A stretch of DNA of 64,000 bases. It comes from Ensifer adhaerens. Lineage in GTDB: Bacteria > Pseudomonadota > Alphaproteobacteria > Rhizobiales > Rhizobiaceae. The position numbers and the translations under genes are program-made. The stretch spans positions 1-64,000 of the forward strand of contig NZ_LAZS01000004.1 of NCBI RefSeq assembly GCF_002007205.1. The letters run 5' to 3'. The first letter of the stretch is position 1. Every line of letters begins with the position of its first letter. The notes under the pieces are model-generated. The model saw only the letters and a list, made by a program, of their open reading frames with translations. It searched no databases and was not told the origin of the DNA. Positions 1 to 8,583 of this stretch are shown piece after piece.

Positions 1-621
1 GCTGGCGCCTATGCGGTCGAGATGGATGTGACGCAACAGGCTTCGATCGACGAGGCGATTGCAGCTGTCGTCCGGCAAGCGGGCGGGCTCGATATCCTCG
101 TCAACAATGCCGCGCTCTTTGACCTCGCGCCGATCGTCGAAATCAGCCGTGCGAGCTATGACCGGCTGTTTCAGATCAACGTTTCCGGAACGCTGTTCAC
201 CATGCAGGCCGCAGCCAGGCAGATGATCGATCAGGGCAGGGGCGGCAAGATCATCAACATGGCAAGCCAGGCGGGGCGCCGCGGCGAGGCGCTGGTTGCG
301 GTCTATTGCGCCACCAAGGCGGCGGTCATCAGCCTGACCCAGTCGGCAGGCCTCGGCCTCATCAAGCACGGCATCAACGTCAACGCGATCGCGCCCGGCG
401 TGGTCGACGGCGAGCACTGGGACGGTGTCGACGCGCTGTTTGCCAAATACGAGAACCGTCCGCGCGGCGAAAAGAAGAAGCTCGTCGGCGCCGAAGTGCC
501 GTTCGGCCGCATGGGAACCGCCGAGGACCTGACGGGCATGGCGATCTTCCTTGCCTCCTCGGAGAGCGACTACGTCGTTTCGCAGACCTACAACGTCGAC
601 GGCGGCAACTGGATGAGCTGA
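1..621 (+). CDS. smoS: Sorbitol/L-iditol dehydrogenase, SDR family (5' end outside window)
   Basis: Short-chain dehydrogenase/reductase that would oxidise sorbitol or a related polyol to fructose with NAD+ in the cytoplasm. The frame is open from base 1, so the N-terminal Rossmann glycine motif is missing. Visible are the NNAA motif, the catalytic Ser (NMASQAG), the Tyr-x3-Lys pair (YCATK) and a C-terminal end in VDGGNW, usual for this family. It lies 40 bp before a mannitol dehydrogenase gene on the same strand, the order of rhizobial smo/mtl polyol operons, which supports polyol rather than generic SDR specificity. The exact substrate is inferred from context. Confidence 0.85.
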   Translation, partial: AGAYAVEMDVTQQASIDEAIAAVVRQAGGLDILVNNAALFDLAPIVEISRASYDRLFQINVSGTLFTMQAAARQMIDQGRGGKIINMASQAGRRGEALVAVYCATKAAVISLTQSAGLGLIKHGINVNAIAPGVVDGEHWDGVDALFAKYENRPRGEKKKLVGAEVPFGRMGTAEDLTGMAIFLASSESDYVVSQTYNVDGGNWMS

Positions 622-661
622 GCCGGCGCCGGCCGGTGAAGCCTCGAAAGGACAAGGGATC

Positions 662-2146
662 ATGACGACCAAACTCTCACTTGCCGCCCTCGACACGATC
701 AAGGCCAGAGCCGGCGTGCCTGCCTACGACCGGTCGCAACTGACGGCGGGCATCGTGCATTTCGGCGTCGGCAACTTCCATCGGGCGCACCAGGCCGTCT
801 ATCTCGACGATCTCTTCAACGCCGGCCATGACCGCGACTGGGCCATCATCGGTGCCGGCGTGCTTCCCTCCGACGCGACGATGCGCGCCAAGCTCGCGGC
901 GCAGGATTTCCTGACGACCGTCGTCGAGCAGGACAACAACCGCACCGGCGCTCATATCACCGGCGCGATGATCGACTATCTGGAGCCCGGTGACGTCGCC
1001 GCGATCGTCGGCAAGCTCGCCGATCCGGCGATCCGCATCGTGTCGCTGACGATTACTGAAGGGGGCTACTTCATCGATCCGGCCTCGGGCGTGTTCAATC
1101 CGACCCATCCTGATATCGTCGCCGATGCGCAGGATCCTGCAGCGCCGAAGACGGTGTTCGGCCTGATCGTCGCCGGCCTCAAGGCGCGCCGCGACAAGAA
1201 CATGCCGCCGTTCACGGTGATGTCCTGCGACAACATTCCGGGCAATGGCGAGGTTACCCACGCGGCGGTTTCGGGGCTTGCCCGCCTCCATGAGCCCGCC
1301 TTTGCCGACTGGATCGACGCCAATGTCGCTTTCCCGAACGGCATGGTCGACCGGATCACGCCGGCAACCGGCGCGCGCGAGATCGGCATCGTCGCCGACG
1401 ACTACGGCATCGAGGATGCCTGGCCGGTGTTCTGCGAGGAATTCAAGCAGTGGGTGCTCGAGGATCATTTTCCGCTCGGCCGGCCGGCGCTGGAAAAGGT
1501 CGGCGTTCAGTTCGTGCCCGACGTTGCACCCTATGAGCACATGAAGATCCGCATCCTCAATGGCGGCCACGCGGCGATCGCTTACCCTGCCGCATTACTC
1601 GACATTCATTTCGTGCACGAGGCGATGGAGGAGCCGCTGATCCGCGCCTTTCTCGCCAAGCTCGAACATGACGAGATCATCCCGGTCATCCCGCCGGTTC
1701 CGAACACCAATCTCGGCGACTATTACAGGCTGATCGAGACCCGCTTCTCCAACCCGAAGATCGGCGACACCATTCCGCGGCTCGCCCAGGACGGCTCGAA
1801 CCGGCAGCCCAAGTTCATCCTGCCGTCCACCGCCGACCGGCTCGCACGCGGCGAGGACGTCGTCGGCCTGTCGCTCGTCTCGGCGCTGTGGTGCCGTTAC
1901 TTCGCCGGTACGTCGGACAGCGGCAGGACGATCGCCTTCAACGACCAAAGCGCGGACCGGCTGAACAAGGCGGCCCTTGCCGCCAAGGACGATCCGATGG
2001 CCTTTCTGGCGCTCGGCGATATCTTCGGCGACGTCGCGCGCTCCGACCTCTTCCGCCGGCGCTTCGCTCATGCATTGAAAACCCTCTGGGAAAAGGGTAC
2101 GCGCGCTACGCTCCAGCTTTATCTGGACGGCAAGCTTACCGCATAA
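662..2146 (+). CDS. mtlK: Mannitol 2-dehydrogenase
   Basis: Long-chain mannitol dehydrogenase of 494 aa, the family's usual length; oxidises mannitol (and often arabitol or sorbitol) to fructose with NAD+. The N-terminal dinucleotide domain shows HFGVGNFHRAHQ, and the C-terminal domain holds the active-site pattern K-x4-N-x2-H in KIRILNGGHAA. The ATG at 662 follows AAGGACAAGGG. It sits 40 bp after smoS and is followed by a HAD phosphatase, so all three are probably cotranscribed with sugar-transport genes upstream of the window. The family assignment is secure; relative substrate preference cannot be read from sequence. Confidence 0.92.
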   Translation: MTTKLSLAALDTIKARAGVPAYDRSQLTAGIVHFGVGNFHRAHQAVYLDDLFNAGHDRDWAIIGAGVLPSDATMRAKLAAQDFLTTVVEQDNNRTGAHITGAMIDYLEPGDVAAIVGKLADPAIRIVSLTITEGGYFIDPASGVFNPTHPDIVADAQDPAAPKTVFGLIVAGLKARRDKNMPPFTVMSCDNIPGNGEVTHAAVSGLARLHEPAFADWIDANVAFPNGMVDRITPATGAREIGIVADDYGIEDAWPVFCEEFKQWVLEDHFPLGRPALEKVGVQFVPDVAPYEHMKIRILNGGHAAIAYPAALLDIHFVHEAMEEPLIRAFLAKLEHDEIIPVIPPVPNTNLGDYYRLIETRFSNPKIGDTIPRLAQDGSNRQPKFILPSTADRLARGEDVVGLSLVSALWCRYFAGTSDSGRTIAFNDQSADRLNKAALAAKDDPMAFLALGDIFGDVARSDLFRRRFAHALKTLWEKGTRATLQLYLDGKLTA

Positions 2147-2245
2147 TTGCTTGGATCGGATTCGATGCGAGGACGAATTATGCGCCAATTCAAAGCGTTA
2201 CGGTGGCCTTGGCGCAACGCGCGTCGCTGTAAGGGGTAGGGTGTT

Positions 2246-2914
2246 ATGGCGGATGCGGCGTCCGGGCTGGTGATCTTCGACTGCGACGGCGTGCTCGTCG
2301 ATAGCGAACCGATTTCGCTGGAGGTGCTGGTGGACGTGCTTTCGGCCGCCGGCGTCTCGATGACCACCGAGGAGGCGACCGAACGCTTTCTCGGGCGCAG
2401 CCTGAAAAGCATGTCGGCGACCCTGCATGATGAATACGGGCTTGCGACCGACGACGCCTTCCTCGAAGGCATGCGCCTCCGCCTCTATCAGCGCTTTCGC
2501 ACCGAACTCCAGCCGATCGCCGGCATACGGGGAGCGGTCGAGGGCCTGAAGGGCGCCTGCTGTGTCGCCTCTTCGAGCCAGCCCGAACGCATCCGCCTGT
2601 CGCTGACCGTCACGGGGCTCATCGATCTCTTCGAGCCAAACATCTTCTCCGCCACGATGGTGAAGCATGGCAAGCCGGCACCGGATCTCTTTCTCCACGC
2701 GAGCCGCCAGATGGGCTTCGAACCTCACGAGTGCATCGTGGTCGAAGACAGTCCGGCGGGCATCGAAGCGGCGAAGGCCGCGGGCATGCGGGTCTTTGCC
2801 TTTGCCGGCGGCAGCCATGCGCGCACCGACAAGCACCGGCAAAGTCTCGCCGCTCTCAGTCCCGACGTGCTGTTTGACGACATGGGCGAATTGTTACAGT
2901 TTGTCGGCCGATAG
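2246..2914 (+). CDS. HAD-superfamily phosphatase (beta-phosphoglucomutase/sugar-phosphatase type)
   Basis: 222-aa HAD hydrolase. Motif I is FDCDGVLVDSE near residue 11 with the nucleophilic Asp, motif II is the SSS segment in CVASSSQ, motif III the Lys in KHGKPAPDLF, and motif IV VVEDSPAGIEAA. The helical cap after motif I (residues about 20-85) is subclass I, as in sugar-phosphate phosphatases and phosphoglucomutases. It follows mtlK by 99 bp and precedes a sugar kinase, so a role in removing phosphorylated sugars made during polyol growth is plausible. Substrate unknown. Confidence 0.85.
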   Translation: MADAASGLVIFDCDGVLVDSEPISLEVLVDVLSAAGVSMTTEEATERFLGRSLKSMSATLHDEYGLATDDAFLEGMRLRLYQRFRTELQPIAGIRGAVEGLKGACCVASSSQPERIRLSLTVTGLIDLFEPNIFSATMVKHGKPAPDLFLHASRQMGFEPHECIVVEDSPAGIEAAKAAGMRVFAFAGGSHARTDKHRQSLAALSPDVLFDDMGELLQFVGR

Positions 2915-3058
2915 CAGGGACGAAAAGAGAGCGGGATGAGGAACATGTGCGCGGTTTTCCGCCCGTATTCCGCTCTCCTTCAGGACAATCGGTTGCGGTT
3001 GTGATTGGGTCGAATGGACCCTAAATCATCGTGATCTTGGGGGCGGAGACTTTCTTTG

Positions 3059-4642
3059 ATGCGTGAATTCGTCGTTGCGGTCGATGTCGGTACCGGCAGT
3101 GCGCGCGCCGGTATTTTTGACGGCAAGGGCAGGCTGCTGGCGCGTGCCGACCTGCCGATCGCCATGAACCGTCCGGAAGAAAACCACGCCGAGCACGATT
3201 CCGAAGATATCTGGCGCGCCGTCTGCGGCGCGGTCAAGGCGGCAAAGGACAAGGCCGGGATCGCCGCGGAAAACGTTGCGGCGATCGGGTTCGATGCCAC
3301 CTGCTCGCTGGTGGTGCGCGACCGCGAGGGCAAGCCGCTCTCGGTCAACCGCAAGGGTGAGGCGCGCTGGGACACGATCGTCTGGCTCGACCACCGGGCG
3401 CTCGCCGAGGCGGATTTCGCGACGTCGACCGGCCATCCGGTGCTCGATTTTTCCGGACGCGTGATGTCGCCGGAAATGGAAATGCCGAAGCTCATGTGGC
3501 TGAAGCGCAACCTGCCTGAGCAATGGCAGAAGGCAGGTTTCTTCTTCGATCTCGCCGACTATCTTTCCTGGCGGGCAACCGGCAGTGCTGCACGCTCGCG
3601 CTGCACGCTGACGGCCAAATGGAATTATCTCGCGCATGAGAAGCGCGGCTGGCAGCCCGACTATCTCGAAAAGATCGGCCTTGAGGATCTCATCGAGCGC
3701 GGCGGGCTGCCGGAAGAGACCCTGCCGATCGGAGGCTCGGTCGGCCGTCTGAGCGCTGCGGCTGCAGCCGAACTCGGGCTTGACGAGGCCTGCCAGGTGG
3801 CGCCCGGCCTGATCGACGCCTATGCCGGCGCGCTCGGCGTCGTCGGTGGGTTCATCGGCAAGCCGGAGAAACTCGAAAAGCAGCTGGCGCTGATTGCTGG
3901 TACGTCGAGCTGCATCGTCGCCTTCTCCAAGGACATGAAGCCGGGCTTCGGCATGTGGGGCCCCTATTACGAGGCGGTCCTTCCCGGTGCCTGGCTGATC
4001 GAGGGCGGGCAGTCGGCAACCGGCGCCCTGCTCGACCATATCGTCAGGCTGCATGGCGGCGGCCTGGAGCCAACGGCTGAAACCCATGGCCGGATCATTG
4101 CGCGGGTGCAGGAACTGCGCGCCGAACAGGGGGTGGCCTTTGCCGACCGGCTGCATGTGCTGCCCGATTTCCATGGCAACCGTTCGCCGCTCGCCGATCC
4201 CCATGGCCTCGGCGTCATCAGCGGCCTGCCGCTCGATTCCTCCTTCGACGCGCTCTGCCGGCTCTATTGGCGCACCTGCGTCGCGATTGCGCTCGGCATC
4301 CGCCATATCCTGGAGATGATGCGGGAGGTCGGCTATCAGCTCGACACGCTGCACGTCACCGGCGGCCATGTGCGCAACGCGCTGCTGATGGAACTCTATT
4401 GCGACGTCACCGGCTGCCGTGTCGTTGCGCCGGACGCGTCCGATGCGGTGCTGCTCGGAACTGCGATGGCGGCGGCGGTTGCAGGCGGCATGCATCCGGA
4501 TCTTGCCGCAGCCGGTGCCGAAATGGCATCGGATGGGCACGAACGCTTGCCGAACACGGCGGTTCGCGACGCCTATGATCGCGATTACCGCCGCTTCCTG
4601 GCGCTCTATCGCCACCGCGACGAACTCGACAAGATGGTGTGA
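3059..4642 (+). CDS. FGGY-family carbohydrate (pentulose-type) kinase
   Basis: 527-aa FGGY kinase that phosphorylates a sugar or polyol with ATP. The N-terminal phosphate-binding loop is VDVGTGSARAGIFD, and the C-terminal domain has HVTGGHVRN and a late glycine-rich segment. Residues such as GGQSATG and the overall length resemble the ribulokinase/D-ribulokinase branch more than xylulokinase or glycerol kinase. ATG 3059 is preferred: GGGCGGAG lies about 10 nt upstream, and an in-frame TTG immediately before it is the alternative. It is the last gene of the polyol block and is followed by a strong hairpin 150 bp downstream. Exact substrate uncertain. Confidence 0.85.
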   Translation: MREFVVAVDVGTGSARAGIFDGKGRLLARADLPIAMNRPEENHAEHDSEDIWRAVCGAVKAAKDKAGIAAENVAAIGFDATCSLVVRDREGKPLSVNRKGEARWDTIVWLDHRALAEADFATSTGHPVLDFSGRVMSPEMEMPKLMWLKRNLPEQWQKAGFFFDLADYLSWRATGSAARSRCTLTAKWNYLAHEKRGWQPDYLEKIGLEDLIERGGLPEETLPIGGSVGRLSAAAAAELGLDEACQVAPGLIDAYAGALGVVGGFIGKPEKLEKQLALIAGTSSCIVAFSKDMKPGFGMWGPYYEAVLPGAWLIEGGQSATGALLDHIVRLHGGGLEPTAETHGRIIARVQELRAEQGVAFADRLHVLPDFHGNRSPLADPHGLGVISGLPLDSSFDALCRLYWRTCVAIALGIRHILEMMREVGYQLDTLHVTGGHVRNALLMELYCDVTGCRVVAPDASDAVLLGTAMAAAVAGGMHPDLAAAGAEMASDGHERLPNTAVRDAYDRDYRRFLALYRHRDELDKMV

Positions 4643-4794
4643 CGACTGCCGAAAAGGTTGTTGCGGGCCATGGAACCTTTTGCCGTGTCGCGCATTCTGC
4701 CTCTGACCGGACGGTGGCGCGCATAGCCCCCAATGCCGCGCCGGAGGCAGACCGCCGGCCTACAACTCACACTCCCCGAGTGAGTTGCACATAC

Positions 4795-4830
4795 CAGCCA
4801 GTGCCTTCCCTCGGCACTGGCTGTTGTGTT
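4795..4830 (+). terminator. Rho-independent terminator after the FGGY kinase
   Basis: Perfect 11-bp stem CAGCCAGTGCC / GGCACTGGCTG with a 7-nt loop (TTCCCTC), followed by a T-rich tract (TTGTGTTTC). It lies between converging units and could also slow leftward transcription coming from phyR. Confidence 0.7.
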
Positions 4831-4936
4831 TCTGGGCTAAGCTTTCAGGTGTGATCCGGAGAGATGGCTGTGGGTAGCCTGCCGACTGCAAACGGCGTCG
4901 GGTCGGCGCAGACGCGCGGGACCTCGTTTTTCGGAA

Positions 4937-4980
4937 TGACCTAGCCCCGGCATCTATCTGACCTAGCCCCGGCATCTATC
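4937..4980. repeat. Perfect 22-bp tandem duplication
   Basis: Two identical, directly adjacent 22-bp units (4937-4958 and 4959-4980), each beginning TGACCTAGCC and ending GGCATCTATC. They are non-coding, about 130 bp past the phyR stop. No mobile-element ends are visible around them. Confidence 0.9.
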
Positions 4981-5107
4981 TTTTGCTCAGGGCCTGAAAC
5001 GACCGGCAGCGGCGAACGCCCTTTCTGACGCGCGCCGCTGCCGGACTTCAAATGACTGCAGGTCCTGTCCTTCGACTGGTTACCGCAAAGGAGACATGCA
5101 GTCGCTC

Positions 5108-5902
5108 TCAGGCCGCCGCCTTGGTGGATTCGTTGAAGAACAGGGCCTGGCTGATCAGTGCCTTGACCATGTCCGGGTTGAACGGTTTGGTGACCAGGAA
5201 GGTCGGTTCCGGCCGTTCGCCGGTCAAGAGCCGTTCCGGGAAGGCGGTGATGAAGATCACCGGAATGGCGCTCGTCTTCAGGATGTCGTTGACCGCGTCG
5301 ATGCCGGAACTGCCGTCGGCAAGCTGGATATCGGCGAGCACCATGCTCGGCCGCGTCTTCTTGTAGAGCGCGATCGCTTCGTCACGCGTACGGGCGATGC
5401 CGGTAACGCGATGGCCGAGGCTTTCGACCATCTGTTCGATGTCGATGGCGATCAGCGGCTCGTCCTCGATGATCATGATATCGGTCGCGACCTGGCGCGA
5501 GATTTCCTGCGAAGCGCGGTCCAGGAGGCCGCCGACCTTGTCGGTGCTGAGATCGAGAACTTCGGCCGCTTCCTCCGGCCGGAACCCTTCGACCGAGACC
5601 AGCAGGAAAGCCTGGCGGGCAAGGGGAGAGACGGTGGCGAGGTTGATCGACGCGCGCTGCTCCCAGGCAAAGGGAGAAACCGGTTCCGGGACGAGCACGG
5701 ACGAAGAGCCGAAGAGCGAGGTGAACAGGCGGAACAGACCAACGCGATCATTGCTTGCTTCGGGGAAAATCGACGTGTCGGCGATCAGCGCTTCGAGAAC
5801 GGCGGCCACATAGGCGTCGCCTGATGTCTGCGAGCCGGTCAGTGCGCGCGAGTAGCGGCGCAGATACGGCAGGAGCGGTGCGATCCGCGTGGACAATGTC
5901 AT
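5108..5902 (-). CDS. phyR: General stress response regulator PhyR
   Basis: 264-aa response regulator with the reversed PhyR layout: an N-terminal sigma-factor-like domain (residues about 5-135) and a C-terminal receiver (about 140-255). The receiver shows the acidic pair E146-D147 in IIEDEPL, phosphoacceptor D191 in LADIQLADG, a Thr in FITAFPE and the conserved Lys in VTKPF. In this family phosphorylation exposes the sigma-like domain, which captures the anti-sigma factor NepR and frees EcfG. It is divergent from nepR-ecfG and shares with them a double EcfG-type promoter, so it is probably under positive feedback. Confidence 0.96.
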   Translation of the reverse strand: MTLSTRIAPLLPYLRRYSRALTGSQTSGDAYVAAVLEALIADTSIFPEASNDRVGLFRLFTSLFGSSSVLVPEPVSPFAWEQRASINLATVSPLARQAFLLVSVEGFRPEEAAEVLDLSTDKVGGLLDRASQEISRQVATDIMIIEDEPLIAIDIEQMVESLGHRVTGIARTRDEAIALYKKTRPSMVLADIQLADGSSGIDAVNDILKTSAIPVIFITAFPERLLTGERPEPTFLVTKPFNPDMVKALISQALFFNESTKAAA

Positions 5903-5944
5903 AGAGGAACTCCCTCGAAAATCGTTTTACGGTGACGTTGCGAG

Positions 5945-5969
5945 AACGCTCGTCGTAAAAAAAGGTTCC
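5945..5969 (-). promoter_or_regulatory. EcfG-type promoter of phyR
   Basis: Read leftward: GGAAC (5969-5965), 16-bp spacer, CGTT (5948-5945). This matches the EcfG consensus GGAAC-N16/17-CGTT. It lies 43 bp upstream of the phyR start and back to back with the nepR promoter. Confidence 0.85.
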
Positions 5970-5974
5970 GCGAG

Positions 5975-6000
5975 GGAACATTTCAATTTTCAGCGGCGTT
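5975..6000 (+). promoter_or_regulatory. EcfG-type promoter of nepR-ecfG
   Basis: GGAAC at 5975-5979, 17-bp spacer, CGTT at 5997-6000, an exact match to the EcfG consensus. Its -35 element is separated from the oppositely oriented phyR -35 by only 5 bp, giving GTTCC-GCGAG-GGAAC. Confidence 0.88.
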
Positions 6001-6056
6001 ATGGCGGCTATGGACAGTTTTGGCGATGATGGACAGTTGAAGGCGACAGATTGAAA

Positions 6057-6242
6057 ATGAAACATAAAACAGGGGCAGGGCGGAACTCCGGCACGACCTT
6101 AGATCCGAATGCGCAAATTGCAGCGAAGCTGAAGGCGCTCTATCAGTCCGTGCAGGAAGAGGCGATACCCGCGCGTTTTCTCGATCTTCTGGAAAAACTC
6201 GACGCGGCCGAGCAGCAATCGGCGCTGCAGGGCAGGGAGTAA
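6057..6242 (+). CDS. nepR: Anti-sigma factor NepR
   Basis: 61-aa protein with the NepR core: two short helices in the segment IAAKLKALYQSVQEEAIP followed by FLDLLEKLD. NepR binds and inhibits the ECF sigma factor EcfG, and is sequestered by phosphorylated PhyR. ATG 6057 is chosen over an in-frame TTG six bases earlier. The stop is 8 bp before ecfG, so the two are cotranscribed and probably translationally linked. Position between phyR and ecfG is the standard alphaproteobacterial arrangement. Confidence 0.93.
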   Translation: MKHKTGAGRNSGTTLDPNAQIAAKLKALYQSVQEEAIPARFLDLLEKLDAAEQQSALQGRE

Positions 6243-6250
6243 GTACCGGA

Positions 6251-6805
6251 ATGTCATCCGAAAAGAATGATTTCAAGCGTGAGATGCTGGCCGCGTTGCC
6301 GAGCCTTCGCGCCTTCGCCATGTCGCTGATCGGCCGTCACGACCGTGCCGACGACCTGGTTCAGGACACGATCATGAAGGCCTGGGCGAAGCAGGACCAC
6401 TTCGAGCTGGGCACCAACATGAAGGCCTGGCTCTTCACCATCCTGCGCAACGAACTCTACAGCCAGATGCGCAAACGCGGGCGCGAGGTGCAGGACAGTG
6501 ACGGACATTTCACCGAGTCCCTGGCCCATCACCCCGAGCAATACGGCTCGCTGGACCTGCAGGATTTCCGCAAGGCGCTGGAGATGCTGCCGCCCGACCA
6601 GCGGGAAGCGATCATCCTCGTCGGCGCCTCCGGTTTTTCCTACGAGGAAGCGGCAACGATCTGCGGCTGCGCGCTCGGAACGATCAAGAGCCGCGTCAAC
6701 CGCGCGCGCCAGCGCTTGCAGGACATTCTTCAGGTGAAGGGCGAAAACGACTACGGCCCGGACGAGACGTCGGCCCCGATCACGTCGCGCGCCTTTGTTT
6801 CCTGA
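6251..6805 (+). CDS. ecfG: General stress sigma factor EcfG (RpoE2)
   Basis: 184-aa ECF sigma factor of the EcfG group. Region 2 spans about residues 10-80 (RADDLVQDTIMKAW, then TNMKAWLFTILRNELYSQMRK), and region 4 about 110-165 with LPPDQREAIILV and helix-turn-helix CGCALGTIKSRVNRARQRL. It directs RNA polymerase to GGAAC-N16/17-CGTT promoters of starvation, heat, osmotic and oxidative stress genes. It is inhibited by NepR, encoded immediately upstream, and such a promoter precedes its own operon, indicating autoregulation. Confidence 0.95.
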   Translation: MSSEKNDFKREMLAALPSLRAFAMSLIGRHDRADDLVQDTIMKAWAKQDHFELGTNMKAWLFTILRNELYSQMRKRGREVQDSDGHFTESLAHHPEQYGSLDLQDFRKALEMLPPDQREAIILVGASGFSYEEAATICGCALGTIKSRVNRARQRLQDILQVKGENDYGPDETSAPITSRAFVS

Positions 6806-6993
6806 GGAAACTTTCGACCGGGCACCGTTGCAAAAGCAGCGGCGTCCTGCTTTCACTGACGGCTTGACCCCGAGAGGGGACCGGCGGCTGGTGGTGGCAT
6901 GACGATTTTGGGTCGATACGCCCAGAACCGAGCGAGATGCGGGGGCAGCCCGCAAGGGGTGCCCCGGCCCGCTCAGATGGGAATTGAGACCGA

Positions 6994-8496
6994 ATGCGCA
7001 TGAGGACAGAAACGACAGACCCGCCCGTGACGAGGCTGCTCGACGCGCCCGAGCGCCTGAGCGTCTTGCACGCGACCGTGCCCGATATGGCGGTGCCGGA
7101 CCGGGACTTCGACGGAATCGTTGAAATCGCTGCCGGCCTCTTCGATGCGCCGATTGCGCTGGTGACGCTGATTGACCGTGAATGGCAATGGTTCAAGGCG
7201 GCCGTTGGAACCACGGAGACCCGGGCTTCATCGGAGGAATCCTTCTGCGTGCAGGTGGCGGGCGAGGCCGATGCCGCTCTCGTCGTGCTCGACGCATCGG
7301 CTGATCCGCGGTTCATGCGGCGCCCACGGGTCGTGGGGCCGCCGTTCCTGCGCTTTTATGCCGGAGCGCCGATCGTGCTCGATGGGCAGGCCGTCGGAAC
7401 GGTCTGCGTTCTCGATGACAAGCCGCGCGCCGACGTGCCCCAGGCGCTGATGGACCAACTGGCCCGGCTTGCCGGGCTTGCTGCTTCCCTCTTCAAGATC
7501 AAGGACGAGGCGCGCCGGCGCGCGCTGAAAGAGGCGGCGCTTTCGCGCGAGGAGCAGCGCCACGCCATGGCGCTCGAAGCGGCGAACATCGGCAGCTGGC
7601 TGTGGGATATCCGCTCGGGAGCAATTGCGGGCAACAGCGCGATGAAACGCATGTTTGGGTTGCCGGCCGACAGTTTCGTCGGCGCGCGCGAGATTTTCGG
7701 TGCGATCCATCTCGACGACCGCGGCGCGACCTTTGCCAAGCTGCGCCAGGCGATGAAGGCCGACGAGGAATACGACGGCATGTTCCGTGTCGGCGATACC
7801 GGCCGTTGGCTGCTTGGGCGCGGACGCGTGCACGACCGCGACGCCAAGGGCAATCCGTTGACGTTCATCGGTGTCACGATCGATGTCACCGACCAGCAGG
7901 CTTCGGTGCAGCGTACGCGCCTGTTGCTGAAGGAGCTCAACCATCGGGTCAAGAACACGCTCGCGATGCTGCAATCGCTGGCCCGCCAGACTTTGCGCCA
8001 GACGAGCGATCCGGCCGAGTTCATGACCGCCTTTGCCGGGCGATTGCAGGCGATCTCCGAAGCGCATGGCCTGCTTTCGGATCACGAATGGGGTACCATC
8101 CGGCTCGCCGACCTGATCGCCAAGCAGTTGCTGCCGCATGTCAACTGCTATGCCGAGCAGATCGAGATCCACAAGGACGAGATCTCGCTCGGTCCCGACC
8201 AAGCGGTCGGCCTCGGTCTGGTGCTGCACGAGCTTGCGACCAATGCCGTCAAATACGGGTCGCTGTCGGTGCCGAAGGGGAAGGTGGTGCTGACGGCGCG
8301 CAACGTGGTCGAGGACGGCGACGACGTTCTCCATCTCACCTGGACCGAAGTCGGCGGACCGCCAGTGCGCGAGCCGAAGCGGCGCGGCTTCGGCTCGATC
8401 CTGATCGAGCGCAGCCTCGACAAGGTGCTCGGCAGCTCGGTCAAGGTGGAGTATCTGCCTGCCGGCGTCACCGCGCTCATCCGCCTGCCGCTTTAG
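6994..8496 (+). CDS. HWE/HisKA_2-type sensor histidine kinase with GAF and PAS domains
   Basis: 500-aa soluble kinase without membrane segments. An N-terminal GAF domain (about residues 36-165) is followed by a PAS domain (about 190-300) and a HWE/HisKA_2 dimerisation domain with phospho-acceptor H317 in LLKELNHRVKNTL. The ATPase domain ends with LHELATNAVKYGSL and GFGSILIERSL. Kinases of this type next to phyR/ecfG phosphorylate PhyR-class regulators; the location 188 bp after ecfG makes it the likely PhyR kinase. The GAF/PAS ligand is unknown. No clean EcfG promoter precedes it, so it may be read from the nepR-ecfG transcript. Confidence 0.9.
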   Translation: MRMRTETTDPPVTRLLDAPERLSVLHATVPDMAVPDRDFDGIVEIAAGLFDAPIALVTLIDREWQWFKAAVGTTETRASSEESFCVQVAGEADAALVVLDASADPRFMRRPRVVGPPFLRFYAGAPIVLDGQAVGTVCVLDDKPRADVPQALMDQLARLAGLAASLFKIKDEARRRALKEAALSREEQRHAMALEAANIGSWLWDIRSGAIAGNSAMKRMFGLPADSFVGAREIFGAIHLDDRGATFAKLRQAMKADEEYDGMFRVGDTGRWLLGRGRVHDRDAKGNPLTFIGVTIDVTDQQASVQRTRLLLKELNHRVKNTLAMLQSLARQTLRQTSDPAEFMTAFAGRLQAISEAHGLLSDHEWGTIRLADLIAKQLLPHVNCYAEQIEIHKDEISLGPDQAVGLGLVLHELATNAVKYGSLSVPKGKVVLTARNVVEDGDDVLHLTWTEVGGPPVREPKRRGFGSILIERSLDKVLGSSVKVEYLPAGVTALIRLPL

Positions 8497-8583
8497 GGCG
8501 CAAGCGCGCAAGGCTCTCCGGCCAGGCACCGACGTCCCCCAGCGGGAAGGGCGGCAACCGGTTGGGAGGTCCTTGCTTAATTG

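Larger units (their letters stand above)
4643..5107. other. Non-coding interval between polyol and stress regions
   Basis: 465 bp with no convincing gene; short ORFs here lack ribosome sites and family signatures. It holds a small inverted repeat (AACTCAC/GTGAGTT, 4764-4786), a strong hairpin at 4795-4823 and a perfect 22-bp tandem duplication at 4937-4980. The stretch separates the rightward kinase gene from the leftward phyR gene, so both units converge on it. Confidence 0.6.

Noticed and set aside
3026-4615. Leftward 529-codon frame opposite the FGGY kinase
   Set aside because: Antisense shadow; the kinase has the family motifs and this frame shows no recognisable domain.
6806-6830. Possible EcfG promoter (GGAAAC, then CCGTT) before the sensor kinase
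   Set aside because: The -35 element reads GGAAA rather than GGAAC, so it does not match the consensus well enough to list.
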